DNA of 64,000 nucleotides from Tachypleus tridentatus (GCF_004210375.1 NC_134837.1:19229586-19293585); one strand, 5' to 3'; counted from the stretch's first letter, positions 33,589-45,552 are shown. A program made the numbers and translations. The notes: generated by a model from the letters alone, not told the origin.

Positions 33589-33916
33589 TCACTAAAAATC
33601 AACAAAATAATTCACTGAACTTCGCTGGACCCACGCAGAGACTTGATCACAATAACCTTCAGCTATTTCGATTACTGACGGACCCAGAGAGTCGATAGGT
33701 ATTTATATACAAAATCTAAGAAACAGGATAGTTTGAGAAGTTACTGGCGGAGCCGAAAGTAGAAGTAAACAGAAACATATCTGAAACATTCGAAACGTCA
33801 TCGAAAGGAATGTAGCGCGATCTAATGTTAAAACTGTGAACAACCTCGAGTAGTTCGCGCGGTGTCCGACAGATGCCAATATCGCTGTGTTTCCCTCGAA
33901 AATTTGGGAATCACTG

Positions 33917-34190
33917 AGAGAAGCATAACAATATGGCCAAACGAACGAGTTACTTCTGCCTCACTCTTGCCTAATAAGACATAATAACTTTAATATAATC
34001 CTAAATATTGTAGCTAAAGACGGATCATTATATAACAGTACAGAAATAGTGTTCGAAGTTTACAAATAAGTTATTTTAAGAAGGTTTAAAAAACATCATG
34101 TAGCACACATCTTTAAATGTAAAACTGAGATAAATAATCAGTTTCTCTGAGATTGGCTGTTCCTTCTCAAATCATTATTTTATTAATTAT
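33917..34190. other. spacer, no gene recognised
   Basis: AT-rich sequence after the hAT end. No feature recognised. Confidence 0.35.
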
Positions 34191-34362
34191 GTTTTGGATA
34201 GCTTTACACAGTATATAGTTGCGTGGTTTTGGATAGCTTTACGCAATATACAGTTGCGTGGTTTTGGACAGCTTTACGCAGTATACAGTTGTGTGGTTTT
34301 GGATAGCTTTACGCAGTATACAGTTGCGTGGTTTTGGATAGCTTTACGCAATATACAGTTAT
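34191..34362. repeat. 35-bp minisatellite, five copies
   Basis: Units start at 34191, 34226, 34261, 34296 and 34331 (gttttggatagctttacgca, then gtatacagttgcgtg). The short open frame over it is an artefact. Confidence 0.95.
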
Positions 34363-34927
34363 ATATACTCATATATGAGTGACTCGGGAGTGAAAGTGTT
34401 AAATTATATTAAAGTACTTACATGAACAATTTTAGCTTCTGCACATGTTTTGTTTACGTCACAGCAATGACAGATTATTAAAAAAATGGTTTAGCTTTTG
34501 GTTTACAATTGAAACTAATACTGGTAATTTGGGTTGTTGGGAAGAAGGAAAGTTCTTTATCTCATATGATACATGGGATTCGTAATCTAACAAATATTCA
34601 ACTCCAAAACATAATTATAACCACTTATATTGCGCAGGTAGTCATAAGTCACCGTAGCGCTATCTACTGTTTGTTGTAGAATCCAAGAAAAAATGTCAGG
34701 GGTAGTAGGCAATCAGCTCTGCGTCATGGTAATGTTCTGATATGATAGTTTCATTGATGGTCAGTTTTTTTTTATGTTTTTTTTGCACATGTACTTAAAG
34801 TAATCATTCCGTCCGTATGTATAGAACAGATAGCATGCAAAAACATTTTATTGAGAACTTGATCAATTGTAGAATGGGCTCAAAACCTTTGCCTTAAACA
34901 AGAAGCAAGTTCACTTATGAATCATTT
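34363..34927. other. spacer, no gene recognised
   Basis: No feature recognised. Confidence 0.35.
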
Positions 34928-35198
34928 GCTTGTTTTTGAATTTCGCGCAAAGCTAGACGAAGGCTATCTACGCTAGCCTTCTCTAATTTAGCAGTGTAAG
35001 ACTAGAGGAAAGGCAGCTAGCATCATCACCCACCGCCAACTCTTGAGCTATTCTTCTCCTAACGAATAGTGGGGTTGACCGTCACATTATAACTCTCCCA
35101 AGGCTGAAAGGGCGAGCGTGTTTGATGTGGCGGGGATTCGAACCCGCGATCCCCAGATTACGAGTCGAACGCCTTAACCACCTGGCCATGCAGGGCCT
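34928..35198 (-). mobile_element. SINE type A, full length
   Basis: Reverse-strand copy with T-rich left end, conserved body and complete head (taggccctgcatggccaggt read on the reverse strand). Confidence 0.92.
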
Positions 35199-35574
35199 AA
35201 AAGTAATGAAATTAACGAACTTGAACAGATTTTCTTCATTCGAAACGATTGTTCAAAAAATTTATTGCAGAACAATTCTCTACTAGTTACGCCACCTGCA
35301 AGTCCAGTATTGTTAGTACCTGTTACCGAGAAACCGTAAAAACTTGGCACCTCTGAACAAATTCGTGTGATTTGTTTAATATTTTCCAGCAATAATCACT
35401 CGACTCTTGGCTCAAAGGACCGTTTGTATTATCAGGAATTTACTTATTTTGTATTTTTGTTTAAATTATGCCAAACTACATTTGTTAGTGTTTTTTACGT
35501 TCCAGGTTTTATGATTAAAAACTTAAGTACTTGCTTACTCGCAACGTTCACGCAGTTAGTTTTACCGTATTGGC
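35199..35574. other. spacer, no gene recognised
   Basis: The open frames here (35174-35392 on -, 35367-35651 on +) run into SINEs and match nothing. Confidence 0.35.
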
Positions 35575-35583
35575 AAGATAAGG

Positions 35584-35797
35584 TTTGGTTTTGGTTTGTT
35601 TTGAATTTCGCCCAAAGCTACACAAGGGCTACCTGCTCTAGCCGTCCCTAATTTAGTAATGTAAGACTAGAGAAAAGGCAGCTAGTCATCATCACCCACC
35701 GCCAACTTTTGGGCTACTTTTTACCAACGTCACCGGCTGAAAGGGCAAGCATTTTTGGTGTAACGAGGATTCGAACCAGCGACCCTCGGATTACAGT
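35584..35797 (-). mobile_element. SINE type A, 5'-truncated, with 9-bp TSD
   Basis: The reverse-strand copy lacks the head beyond the B box. It lies between direct repeats aagataagg at 35575-35583 and 35798-35806. Truncation within the TSD shows that the element inserted in this short form. Confidence 0.88.
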
Positions 35798-35806
35798 AAG
35801 ATAAGG

Positions 35807-36237
35807 GCTAAAGTTATTTCTTTTTATTAATGACAAACTGAATTTGCTTTTTATGTCTTCAAGGATTACAAATTAAACTTCGTCTGGCAAGAATAGAGCA
35901 CGTTTGAGGAATAATTTGGTTAAATATCTTTAAGTTCACCATAATCTGACCTGCAGGGGGAAAATTATAAATAAAAAAGTAGAGATATTCACCTGGATGA
36001 AGTGGACCTGTTTTTAAAACATAAAAAACGACAAAGCAGATTTACCGCTATACGTTTATTTTAATATCTATGTTTGGTTCTTTGGTTCAGTTTAATACAT
36101 GTAACATATATTGTCTACTCACTAAATGTGTAGAAAATTCTCGAGAGTAAGAATCTACGATATATATTTTATGAAAACCCTGGCGTATCTTTGAGCAGTG
36201 TTGAACTTTCGAGAATCTCGCCTTGAAGTATAAAAAC
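35807..36237. other. spacer, no gene recognised
   Basis: AT-rich. No feature recognised. Confidence 0.35.
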
Positions 36238-36597
36238 CGTTGTGTTGAGATACAATAATAGAGTATTATATGGTCGCTACAGTCAGTATACTATAAGCCT
36301 CAGAAGCTGTAATAGTGATAAACGCTTATTAGTCGGAGAACTACAGATATTTGACAAGGGACATTTATAGATTTCTCACATTACAATCTGTTTAACTTCT
36401 GAGAACTAGCTTTAGGCGTTAGTTTTTCAACGAAGACATTAGATATTGTCGTAGGTAAAACACCTCCGTGTACTTTAAGCTAGCTAGCCGCCAAGAGAAT
36501 GTACCTGTGTATCAACAGAGAATGAATTCGCTCTCCGTGAGCTGTCGATAAAAGATTCAGCTCCAGACCAGATAGAAGACTGAGTACTGTTTATTTA
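36238..36597 (+). repeat. LTR-like interspersed repeat, copy 1
   Basis: Shares with copy 3 (complement of 61840-62345) the words cagtatactataagcctcag, gtaatagtgataaacgctta and gataaaagattcagctccag followed by accagata. Shares with copy 2 (47340-47885) gacattagatattgtcg and the ccagacc..agactgagtactgt end. About 360 bp remain; the 3' end is cut by a SINE B. Confidence 0.7.
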
Positions 36598-36607
36598 TTA
36601 TGCATAT

Positions 36608-36715
36608 ATAATAAAGCCACATCCGGCTATCTGCTGAGTCCACCAAGAGGAGTCGAACCCCTGATTTTAGCGTTGTAAACCTGTAGACTTATCGCTGTAC
36701 CAGCGGGAGACATAC
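36608..36715 (-). mobile_element. SINE type B
   Basis: ataataaagccacatccggc, tatctgctgagtccacc, gagtcgaacccctgatttta and tgtaccagcgggag mark a reverse-strand copy. Confidence 0.88.
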
Positions 36716-36894
36716 AAGTATTATAAGGAATCACTAACTAGTGGAAGGAGGAAAGAAATGACCACAGGCTATATCTCAATGCTATAAGAAGGGAAAGAGA
36801 GACCATCTACAAATCAATGCGATGGCGATACACTAGCCAGTGTACGTAACACCAATGTAAGGAGAATATGAACGACAATCTGTGAATGTATTTA

Positions 36895-36962
36895 GTAGAA
36901 TGGTGCACTAACCAAGGTATATATTTCAGTAGAATTATGCACTAGTCAAGGTATATATGATA
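36895..36962. repeat. imperfect tandem duplication, about 34 bp, two copies
   Basis: atggtgcactaaccaaggta followed by tatatttcagtag is repeated as ttatgcactagtcaaggta with tatatgatagta. Confidence 0.7.
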
Positions 36963-37106
36963 GTATAAAGAAAAAAGCGAATCATGAAAAATATCTGAAT
37001 CACTAAATAAATATATTACTTTTAGCTGTACAAAATAGGCTTACTGGAATACTATAAAGTTAATTCCTCAAGAAAAGAAGGGGTTACACCTACACTTTTA
37101 GGCCCC

Positions 37107-37180
37107 TTCCGGTGGCTAGAGATAAGTTTCCTGACTTATGCCATTAAAATTCAGGGTTCGATTCACTGCGGTGGATGAAG
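37107..37180 (+). mobile_element. SINE B/C-like head fragment
   Basis: ccttccggtggctagagata and cagggttcgattcactgcgg carry a B box and the usual ggtgga sequence after it. No tail is preserved. Confidence 0.5.
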
Positions 37181-37666
37181 CATTATTGCGCTAAAAAGTA
37201 TAAATCATTTTAAAGCAGCCTAAACGGCTTTAACCAGTGAAGTAGTAAAGTGTTTGGCTTTAAGACGGTCAGCAGAGACCGGGTGCAGTGGTGTGAGTAT
37301 ATCTATGATACAGTTGCAGGGGCGTAAGGAAATGAGCCAAAAGAGAGTCTGAAGGGCTTTACAAAATTAAGAATTTTCGATAAGGGAGAAGACACATAAT
37401 TTGATTTCTTTGAACTAAAGTGTGGCTGCAGTATTCTGTTAAATTAATGATACCAATCAACCAGAATCATAGCTACGATTGTATGAAAATAAATTAAGGA
37501 GACCAAACTACTTTTTATGCGAGGGCGGGGATCTCGTGTAGTTACACACCACTGGTCTGGTTTGACAAATCGGCATCCTCTGTAAACGTTCAGAGTATGC
37601 AAACGTATATGTTTGTATGCCAAAAATATGGTTGACCAAAAACATGCTAAATAGATGTATTATTTT
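37181..37666. other. spacer, no gene recognised
   Basis: No feature recognised. Confidence 0.35.
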
Positions 37667-38122
37667 CGTGATGACGAGAAAACCCACTTGTAGAGAACAC
37701 TGTAGATTTAAAAACGGCTGGTATGAATACAGAAAGCACTAATAGAAGAGCGAACAACGCTTCGACCTTCTTCGGTCATCGTTAGGTTTACAAAGAAAGA
37801 AAGGGTTACTGACCGGTTGCTGACCACATATTTAAAGGTGGTTGTGTAATTGGGTGTAGAGGGCGTGCTTAGATGTTGGATATATTTATTAATACAGGTA
37901 TAAAGGTGTTCCTTTGCATTGGTTTATTTTGGGCTTGAGTTGTTGTACAAGTAAGGCTTCTTAAATTTTGCGTTTGTTTATGTTTGTTTCTTTATTTAGT
38001 ATTTGGGTGTTTTCTATGGTTATGTTGTGTTTATTTGATTTGCAGTGTTTGAAAACGTATGAAGGTGTTCGCTCCTCTATTAATGCTTTCTCTACTCATA
38101 CCAGCCGTTTTTAAATATATAG
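37667..38122 (-). mobile_element. Penelope-like element, internally deleted sister copy
   Basis: Left terminal repeat begins cgtgatgacgagaaaaccca, as at 15150, and contains agcgaacaacgcttcgacct. The C-terminal coding tail follows (complement, about 37880-38065, matching 15350-15560). At gtatgaaggtg the sequence jumps straight into the inverted right terminal repeat (ttcgctcctctattaatgct, then cataccagccgtttttaaat). RT and nuclease are both missing, so this is a deletion derivative or an extreme partial copy. Confidence 0.85.
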
Positions 38123-38130
38123 ATATATTA

Positions 38131-38372
38131 TTTATTTGGTTTTGAATTTCGCGCAAAACTGCACGAGGGCAATCTGCACTAGACGTCCCTAATTTAGCAG
38201 TGTAAGACTAGAGGGAAGGCAGTTAGTCATCCCTAGTCATCGCCAACACTTGGGCTACTCTTTTATCAACGAATAGTAGGACTGACCATCACTTTATAGC
38301 GCTGCCATGGCTTAAAGGGCGAGCATGTTTGGTGCGACGAGGATTCGAACCCTCGACACTCAAAATTACGAA
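38131..38372 (-). mobile_element. SINE type A, most of head missing
   Basis: Reverse-strand copy from ttggttttgaatttcgcgca to the B box (gattcgaaccctcgacactc). Confidence 0.9.
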
Positions 38373-38689
38373 TTAGTAACAAAAATATGGAATAGGTCTT
38401 TGTGAGACGAATATTACAGGATGCGAATGATAGATTTCAACATAGAACTGACCAATGGCTGAAAACTTCGGTGAAATTGTATGAATTCTTTCGGCATTGA
38501 AGCTGAAGTGACGTCATATACATATGTTGACGATATAACTGTTGCAAGTATTTTAAACACGCCAGTGGAAGCTGTGGCTAATCTGCAAAAAGCAAGCAAA
38601 AAACCTCTGCCAATAGACTATACATAACAAAATGTTCGTCCATTCAGATAAAACATATTAGGCGTTGGCTACCAGTATTCACACATATA
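38373..38689. other. spacer, no gene recognised
   Basis: On the + strand, gaattctttcggcattgaagctgaagtgacgtc and tatgttgacgatataactgttgca resemble the context of a YVDD reverse-transcriptase box, but the frame is short (about 40 codons) and I do not call it. Confidence 0.35.
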
Positions 38690-38799
38690 TACATCCCTTC
38701 AGAAACACAAAAATGATTTCAATGTAAAAACTCTGTCACTTTTCTGTAGTTTGACAATTTCTATTCATATTAATCACCTGAGAGAGAATTCAATAAAAA

Positions 38800-38990
38800 T
38801 TTCACCATTTTGAAATATTGCTCGTTTTTACACAGAAAATAGGTTAATTTCTAAATTTCACTATCCAGATCACAAAAACAAAGTTTGAAGGGAATAATGG
38901 CCATTTTATGTACTTTTACAACATAAGCAATTAAGAAATAACACATACTATCCAGAAACAATATTTGTGTTACACAGTGTAATAAATTAT
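38800..38990 (+). repeat. solo copy of the 150-bp terminal repeat (see 56775-58090)
   Basis: ataggttaatttctaaattt, cactatccagatcacaaaaa and acatactatccagaaacaat match the inverted repeats of the element at 56775-58090. No coding remnant lies next to it here. Confidence 0.8.
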
Positions 38991-39535
38991 GAGATATCAC
39001 ACAAAGGTTTCATTCTGTTTTAATAGTGTGATATCCCATTATGTTTTTTCTTTGTATTGTGTAAACGCGAATCCTTCCCGCAGATGATAAAGAACAAGCT
39101 TTGCAGCCAGTCTGGAGTTAAAGAAACTAGAATACAATATTTTACGTTTGTGAGTATGATGACAAAAATCTTAATTCATTTTTGTTTATTTGGTATTTTT
39201 TCTGCCTGTTTTGAATTTTTCAAAATCAGTATATTTAAATACCATATCTACAAAGTGAAATCGCTTTTAAGTTGACTAACGTTAACAATTTATGTACGAA
39301 ATTTCCTCAATAAATATCTTTTGTTTTTAGCCTATTACAAAAATTATTTATCTTCATAGTAAATTATATTTCCGAAATGTATTAAACTGTTTATAGATTT
39401 GTATGTTGCCTCGACATCATACGAAAAAAATTATAACAACAGCGCAACATGACTGTTAATTTAACTTTCAAAGTGAATCAAATGCACGGTTTTAATTAAT
39501 AAGCAAATAATTCTGTCATAGTATGATATTTATAG
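38991..39535. other. spacer, no gene recognised
   Basis: AT-rich; a 72-codon frame (39057-39275) has no recognisable content. Confidence 0.35.
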
Positions 39536-39612
39536 ACCTAAGGCCTATTGGTCCTAAGATCCGTTAGTCCGAAAAACCATTGGTCCTAAAGCCCATTATT
39601 CCTAAAACAACT
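39536..39612. repeat. short imperfect tandem repeat, about 18 bp
   Basis: Four variants of cctattggtcctaagayc in a row: gcctattggtcctaagatcc, gttagtccgaaaaacc, attggtcctaaagccc, attattcctaaaac. Confidence 0.7.
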
Positions 39613-39664
39613 GTTTTCTTCATGTGGATGAGAGGTTTATTTTTGTTCTGTAGTGAGTAACAAG

Positions 39665-40122
39665 CAGTGGCGTAGATCCTGGGGGGAGATGGGTGAGATA
39701 CATCCCCATTCATTTTAGGTGGGGGTATGGCGCATACAACCATTCCCCCCTACAGTTTGGTCTGTTGAATTATTTTATTATATCACAGGCCTACAAATTG
39801 TGTGTTTGTTCTTGTGATTTTCGTATTCTTACCAATCGAATTACATAATTAGGCCTAGATGTAGGCTTTTTTAGCAGCCAAAATGTACATCTTTAATATA
39901 GGCGTGCTTCTAAGCTTTTCGATCTAAGCGATAGTTCGCAAGTATCAGTGAGTAGGCCTAAGTATACATGCAAGTATCGTGGCAACAAGATTAGTCTGTG
40001 ATTGCATGTTTACAGCTTTCAGGTTCACGTAATCAGAGATTACCAATTTGCAAATTGAACAGTCCACATAAGTGGTTGCAAAAATCATCCCCCCCATCAG
40101 ATGTAAAAATTCCACGCCCCTG
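39665..40122. mobile_element. hAT-type MITE, 458 bp, with 8-bp TSD
   Basis: The ends are inverted: cagtggcgtagatcctgggg on the left and, read on the reverse strand, caggggcgtggaattttac from the right. It is flanked by 8-bp direct repeats gtaacaag (39657-39664) and gtaacaaa (40123-40130). Short inverted ends of the CAGNGGCGT type with 8-bp TSDs are characteristic of hAT elements. The inside has no transposase, so it depends on a partner elsewhere. Confidence 0.85.
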
Positions 40123-40130
40123 GTAACAAA

Positions 40131-40650
40131 GTTCCCAAAGCAAGTAACAAGGGTCAGTACCAAGTTAAGAAAAGTGAGTCTAGAATTTTCTTGATTTTTT
40201 TTATTTTAATATATATCTAGTTGTCAACCAACCAAACAAAGCTTTTTCTAACTCTTCTTTCAGGTATTTCGTTGGTTCTGTAAAGTTACTGCAAGAATAT
40301 AATTCAGTGTATTTGATTTGATATTGTTTTAAAGTAAAGATACCTTTCCCTTCACTAAGTAAAATCAGTATTTTATTATGATAATTACTTTTGAAGGTTT
40401 GATAACCATAATGACAACGTGCTGAGCCAAAGCTTAGTCAATAGTTACACTAATTTTTAGATAAACTTTCTTGAATGTTCTCACTTGGTAAATGTAGCAT
40501 TCCTATTCTGGAGTTACCTGCCTTGCCTTTTCCATTCGCTTTACTTCTTTTGCTTTCACGTGCAAACAATCCACTTTTATTTACAAAGTCAGATATGTTA
40601 TCATATGTTAATATAATGTATCGTAATTAGGATCAAAGGACCCTATGGCT
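40131..40650. other. spacer, no gene recognised
   Basis: No feature recognised. Confidence 0.35.
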
Positions 40651-40702
40651 ACAGAACAGTCCCTCACAGGCAGCCCTCGTGTATATTTGCGCGAAATTTA
40701 AC
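40651..40702 (+). mobile_element. SINE type A, tail only
   Basis: aggcagccctcgtgtatatt and tgcgcgaaatttaa are the last 40-50 bp of a type A copy. Confidence 0.65.
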
Positions 40703-42397
40703 AGTTAAAAAAACTCTTAAAACTCAATAAAATATTCAGATTACTCGCATAGTACGACATGACCAGTCTTGTATTTAGCGAGTAGTACTCTTACATCTTC
40801 TGATTTGACATTTATATTTCAAATATATCTTAGTTCATACATAGGATATTCATAGTACCATGGTGTTTTAACGTTCACCACACGAAAATTCTCAACATAT
40901 TGATTCATATCACCTTGGCAACGGCAAAGAAAACACGTAAGCTACTTACTTAATCCCAGTCAGGCTAGTTGATGATACGTTCTTCGTCAAAGCAGGTTAT
41001 ACGACTAGACGAACAGACGCGGTAGTTTTCCCAACAAACTACGATTACCATATCAGTAATCGTTACAGTACGTTAGGACTTCAGGTAATAATGGAGGCTA
41101 TTGGAGCATCATGAATTGTTTAAAAGTTTTTAAATATGTACGCTGTTTCTTCCACACAAATTTTATGAGGTAAGCAATTATTAAATACTGTTTCTTCCAT
41201 TCTTTAATAAAGAAAAATGTGTTTTCTGAGTTAATTACTTATATTAAAAAGTATGAAATGTTATTTTGATCCTACTGATACAAAATGTTTTGAGATTTAG
41301 AGAAGATAGAGTGCTTTTTTATACAGGTTTCAAACAACGCTACCTTTTGGACATTTGTTCACAATATTAACCCAGTTTTGTCTTTATACGTACAAATCTC
41401 GCAGTTTTTGTGTACTATGAATAAAGTTTGAATGTTTTTTTTAAGTTATTAATCTATTTTCTAAAAGGCACTAACATTTCAGTGACAAGCCACATGTCAA
41501 ATAAACGGCAAAAAATTAATTATATTTACAGGAGCACAATTATAAAAACATATGAATAAGGAAATGTATAATGTTTTAATGTTATATTAATTGTAGTTTT
41601 ATTAACATGAACTGGACAGGACATGTAACGATTTGTTTATTTAACTTACCAAGTGCTGATGAAGGAGTTTGAATTTTCTGTCTCTAGTTATATCAAAATG
41701 GCAGGATATAAGATTTCACTAACTTCAGCTTAATCAATATAAAAAGAAATGGTGGATAGTTGAAGAACATTTTGTGTAATTTTTATAAGATTCGGATATA
41801 TCGACGCGATTATGTGATCCATAAATAAGATAACAGTTTTTATCCATAGTAATTTGCAATATAAATAACATTTACAATATGTGTTTTCTAAACACACTTA
41901 GTGGCGATTAATGCGGAAATCATGACAAGGTGAAATGTGTAAAACTATTTAATATTGTGAACCTGTATAAGGTTTTCGTGGTAATAAGTTGAAACATTTC
42001 ACCCTGTTTTAGTTAGAAAATCAACATAATTTTTAAGAGTCCTTAGTATAGCAGACTTCTGGGACTACAGCAATTCAACTGTGAAATGAACCATACTATT
42101 TAGCGTGTCAGTCTCTAACTGAGAGTTGTTCTAAACATTATCACTAATGAACTAGTACTTTTAGAAACGAACAAACTAAATGATAAGAATCGTTATTAAC
42201 GTTAAGCTACAACTATGTAAAAAGTAAAAAAAGTCAACAATATTTATATTATGTCTGACCACGTTTAGAGTAATATATAAGCATTTATGGTAACGGAAGA
42301 TGTAAACCATATTGGCATTAGTTAATCATTAATCATACCAAGTATGAAAAACTCGTCAATATCTGTATCACGTCTAGATAGTGATTTCTAAGCATCG
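40703..42397. other. spacer, no gene recognised
   Basis: 1.7 kb of AT-rich sequence. No frame above 60 codons, no repeat recognised. Confidence 0.35.
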
Positions 42398-42523
42398 TCC
42401 CCCGCTCGTACAGCAGTAAGTCTACGGATTTACAACGCTAAATTCAGGAGTTCGATCTCCATTGATGTACTCAGCAGATAGCCTGATGTGGCTTTGTTAT
42501 AAGAAAACACACACACACACTCG
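42398..42523 (+). mobile_element. SINE type B with 8-bp TSD
   Basis: Head tcccccgctcgtacagcagt, tail agcagatagcctgatgtggc and (CA)n end, between direct repeats aagcatcg at 42390-42397 and 42524-42531. Confidence 0.9.
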
Positions 42524-42815
42524 AAGCATCGACAGCAAAATAACACGTGAAAATCTTAATAGTAATTTGTACTCAACAGGTCAGCAACGAAACATATTCC
42601 CACACATAATTAATATAACTTGATTGGACTAGTTCATATTTTCTTAATGATACGGCTTCCAATTTAGTAACAATTTAAACAAAATTCTTTATGTTCAAGT
42701 GCAAAACAGTCAGCAACAGAACTTTACATACACGTGTGTTATATATATATATATATATGCACAATTTGTGCTTTGTATTTGAACTACAGAAAAGTAGCAT
42801 GCATGGCTATTCGCT

Positions 42816-43084
42816 GGCCCGGCACGGCCAGGTGGTTAAGGCACTCGACTCGTAATCCGAATGTCGCGGGTTCGAATCTCTGTCACACCAAACATTCTCG
42901 TTCTTTCAGCCGTGGGGACTTTATAATGTGACGGTTAATCCCACTATTCGATGGTAAAGGAGTAGCCCAAGAGTTGGCGGTGGGTGGTGATGACTAGCTG
43001 CCTTCCCTCTAGACTTACACTACTAAATTAGGGAAGGTTAGTGCAGATAGCCTTAGAGTAGCTTTGCGCGAAATTCAAAATAAA
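42816..43084 (+). mobile_element. SINE type A, full length
   Basis: Head ggcccggcacggccaggtgg, B box ggttcgaatctc, complete body and tail. An imperfect repeat (atggctattcgct before, atggctgttagct after) may be the TSD. Confidence 0.94.
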
Positions 43085-44221
43085 CAAAATTTCAAACAAT
43101 GGCTGTTAGCTATACTCGAATGTTTCGGTTAAAGTTTAATGCGAGTGTTATGATTTAGATATAACGTATAACGCATGTGTCATATTTAGTTAATTGTAGA
43201 AGTTACATTTTATGGTACGTTTGTTTACGAGTTATAAGTTGTGCAGTTCAATTGTTATGAATTAGTGATTGTTTACGATAGTGAGATTATTGCCTCATGT
43301 TGCTAGAAATGTCTGAGCTTCTCATTGGTTCAATGGAGACCATTGCATCAGTATATCTAACACTGCGTGGAATGTTCTAGACTGCAGTCGGGACATAAGT
43401 ACATGTCTGGAAACCGTTACTGAATTCTAGTTCTAGAATGTGTGATCGTGTGTTCATAGATAAAGAGGGAACAGTGGAAATTTTTAAAGTTAAATTACCA
43501 CAGACAGAGTAAAGAAGAAATCGTCTTATCAACGTGTTCTAAACTGAACCAGCCATCGTGGACTTGACGGAAAACAGACAATTATTTAAAGTTCTGGACA
43601 GACTTATGGTAACTAACGGTGTAACGTACATTTGTATACAGCTTTGATTTGTTTTTATATATTATTTTTAGAACAAGTGGATTGTTTTGCCGTTTGTTTA
43701 TAGTTGAAATTTTTCGCCAACAAGTCAAAGACATCTACTTTAAAGTATCTGGCCTGCAAAACCTGACAATGGTTTTATACGGTGAAAATGACACAAAGAC
43801 GTATGTTTGGTATATTTACATCAAATTGTGAGTCATTACTGACACTATTATAATTGTTATTGTACACAGTGTCTATTGTCTCTACACGTATCTCTATTAA
43901 TTATACATTTGAAACGAAATATATATAACCTAACTACATATAGAGGGAAAAATTATAGATTCATTTCTTTGAAAGATAAGGACATGATAATTCCATACAA
44001 CTTTAGTACTTTTAAAAGTCTTTAATTTCTACCTTTTACTTTTGTGTCTTGTGGAATATATTATAACCGTTTTGGTCCATGTGGTCCTTGCTCTGCATTT
44101 GCTGTTGTTGCACTTTATATAACAAATACAAATATATTCTCGTACTGTATGCTTTAGTGAATTTAAAAGAATGATAACACTGAACTTGTTTCTGTGACAA
44201 ATTTTAATTTATAACTTTTTG
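43085..44221. other. spacer, no gene recognised
   Basis: The part at 43280-43620 is less AT-rich and ends in cagacttatg|gtaact, which could be a splice donor, but it has stops in every frame. I see no gene. Confidence 0.35.
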
Positions 44222-44372
44222 GGTAGCCCCCTGTGCATCTTCTCCCCAGGAACTCAACCGTAAGCTTGCGAGCTTATATGCTATAACATGGGGTTCGATA
44301 CCTGTAACTGGCTCATCGCAAATAGCCCATTATATAGCCTTATGCTTAAAAACACAAAGCAAACAAATATTC
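44222..44372 (+). mobile_element. SINE type C variant
   Basis: Starts gtagccccctgtgcatcttc, has ggggttcgatacctg, then aaatagcccattatatagcc and a cttaaaaacacaaagcaaac end. The head is longer and different from the other C copies. Confidence 0.7.
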
Positions 44373-45313
44373 TCTGTGTATATATATATATGTGTTAAAC
44401 TTAATATAAAACTTTTTTTTCCTTCCATTTGTATTAATAAGTCCTTAGTTCCCTACATTTGCCAGATGAATACAATTTAGGAAAATGGGTTAAGAATTAT
44501 TTTCGTTTGCTTCGTGAGCACGACAGGGCAACGTGCTGGTGTAGGTTATCTGCATTGCAGTTCTAGCGAAAATGAACAGTCACAGTTCGGGAAGTCGGCA
44601 CTACGAGAAAACTGAAATGACCGTGACACACAAACCGTAAGTCCAAATGATTCGTGTGATGCCCGGCATTAATTCTCCGAAATCGATTCAGCTGATTTAC
44701 ATACAGCTTGTGATATGAAGACACCAATAAGACGAATAACTCTACTATATATATAAAGTTAAGACCTTAATCTTGATTTTACTAAAAAATAGTCTTAGAT
44801 AAATAGCTTTCTTTTTTTTTAACAAAAACAGTTGTTAGTTTGACCTACTGGGACAATCTACATATATAAAGAATATGTAGGTCAAATCAAATTTTGCTAA
44901 TTAATGCAATTAATGATGAGATACTAAAAATTATGAAATTACAAAGTAAGAGTGGAAAGAGGTTTGTACACCTCGTTGAAATGAAAATAATTAAAATTAA
45001 AATAATTAAACATTTGGAATTTTATACAATCAATATATTAAAAAAGCCATTGTAAAATAAGATAATAAAAATACATTATTTTTAACCAGCAATTGTTACT
45101 TAACTTCAAAAAACGATCATAAAGCAGAATTGTCTGTCTGTCTGGTGTCTTGATGACAAAAATTGTTGCGAGGAACTGAACAAGTCAATTTCAGTGAAAC
45201 TTGATTAAACACTTTGATCTGCTCAAATTCGAGTTTAAAAGAATAAGAAATTGGGTATCGATTTCAGCATGGAAACCATTTCAGTTATTGCGACTGCCAC
45301 CTTTCTTTTGCGG
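44373..45313. other. spacer, no gene recognised
   Basis: Contains a perfect 10-bp inverted repeat, tttgacctac at 44839-44848 and gtaggtcaaa at 44877-44886, around an AT-rich loop. No gene. Confidence 0.4.
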
Positions 45314-45552
45314 GCCGGCGTGGCTAGGTGGTTAAGACCCGAGGGTCGTGGGTTCGAATCCCCGTCACACCAAACATTCTTGCTCTTTTAGCCGTGGGGG
45401 CGTTGTAACGTTACGATCAATCCCACTATTCGTTAGTAAAAGAGTAGCCTAAGAGTTGGCGGTGGGTTCTGATGACTAACTGCTTTCCCTCTACTCTTAC
45501 ACGGCTAGCGCAGATAGCCCTCGTGTAGCTTTGCGCGAAATTCCAAACAAAC
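45314..45552 (+). mobile_element. SINE type A with a shortened head
   Basis: ggccggcgtggctaggtggt is followed directly by gacccgagggtcgtgggttc, so the A-to-B box spacing is about 15 bp shorter than usual. The body also lacks the ctgctaaattagggac segment. Confidence 0.92.

Larger units (their letters stand above)
31816..33916 (-). mobile_element. decayed hAT transposon (ZBED5/GTF2IRD2-like type)
   Basis: The ends look like hAT termini: cagcttctcaaaccttgg at 31816 and, read inwards on the reverse strand, cagtgattcccaaatttt from 33916. Transposase fragments lie between them on the reverse strand. The 8 bp outside the ends do not match (gcactgca and agagaagc), so the TSD has decayed or the ends are off by a few bases. 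Confidence 0.75.

Noticed and set aside
38480..38570. Reverse-transcriptase box (YVDDI-like) on the + strand
   Set aside because: The words fit loosely, but the open stretch is only about 40 codons and no neighbouring RT motif was found.
39057..39275. 72-codon frame ending in a hydrophobic stretch
   Set aside because: Phe/Ile-rich translation of AT-rich DNA without motifs or splice context.
44839..44886. 10-bp inverted repeat as a MITE
   Set aside because: Too short and single. No TSD, no second copy in the window.
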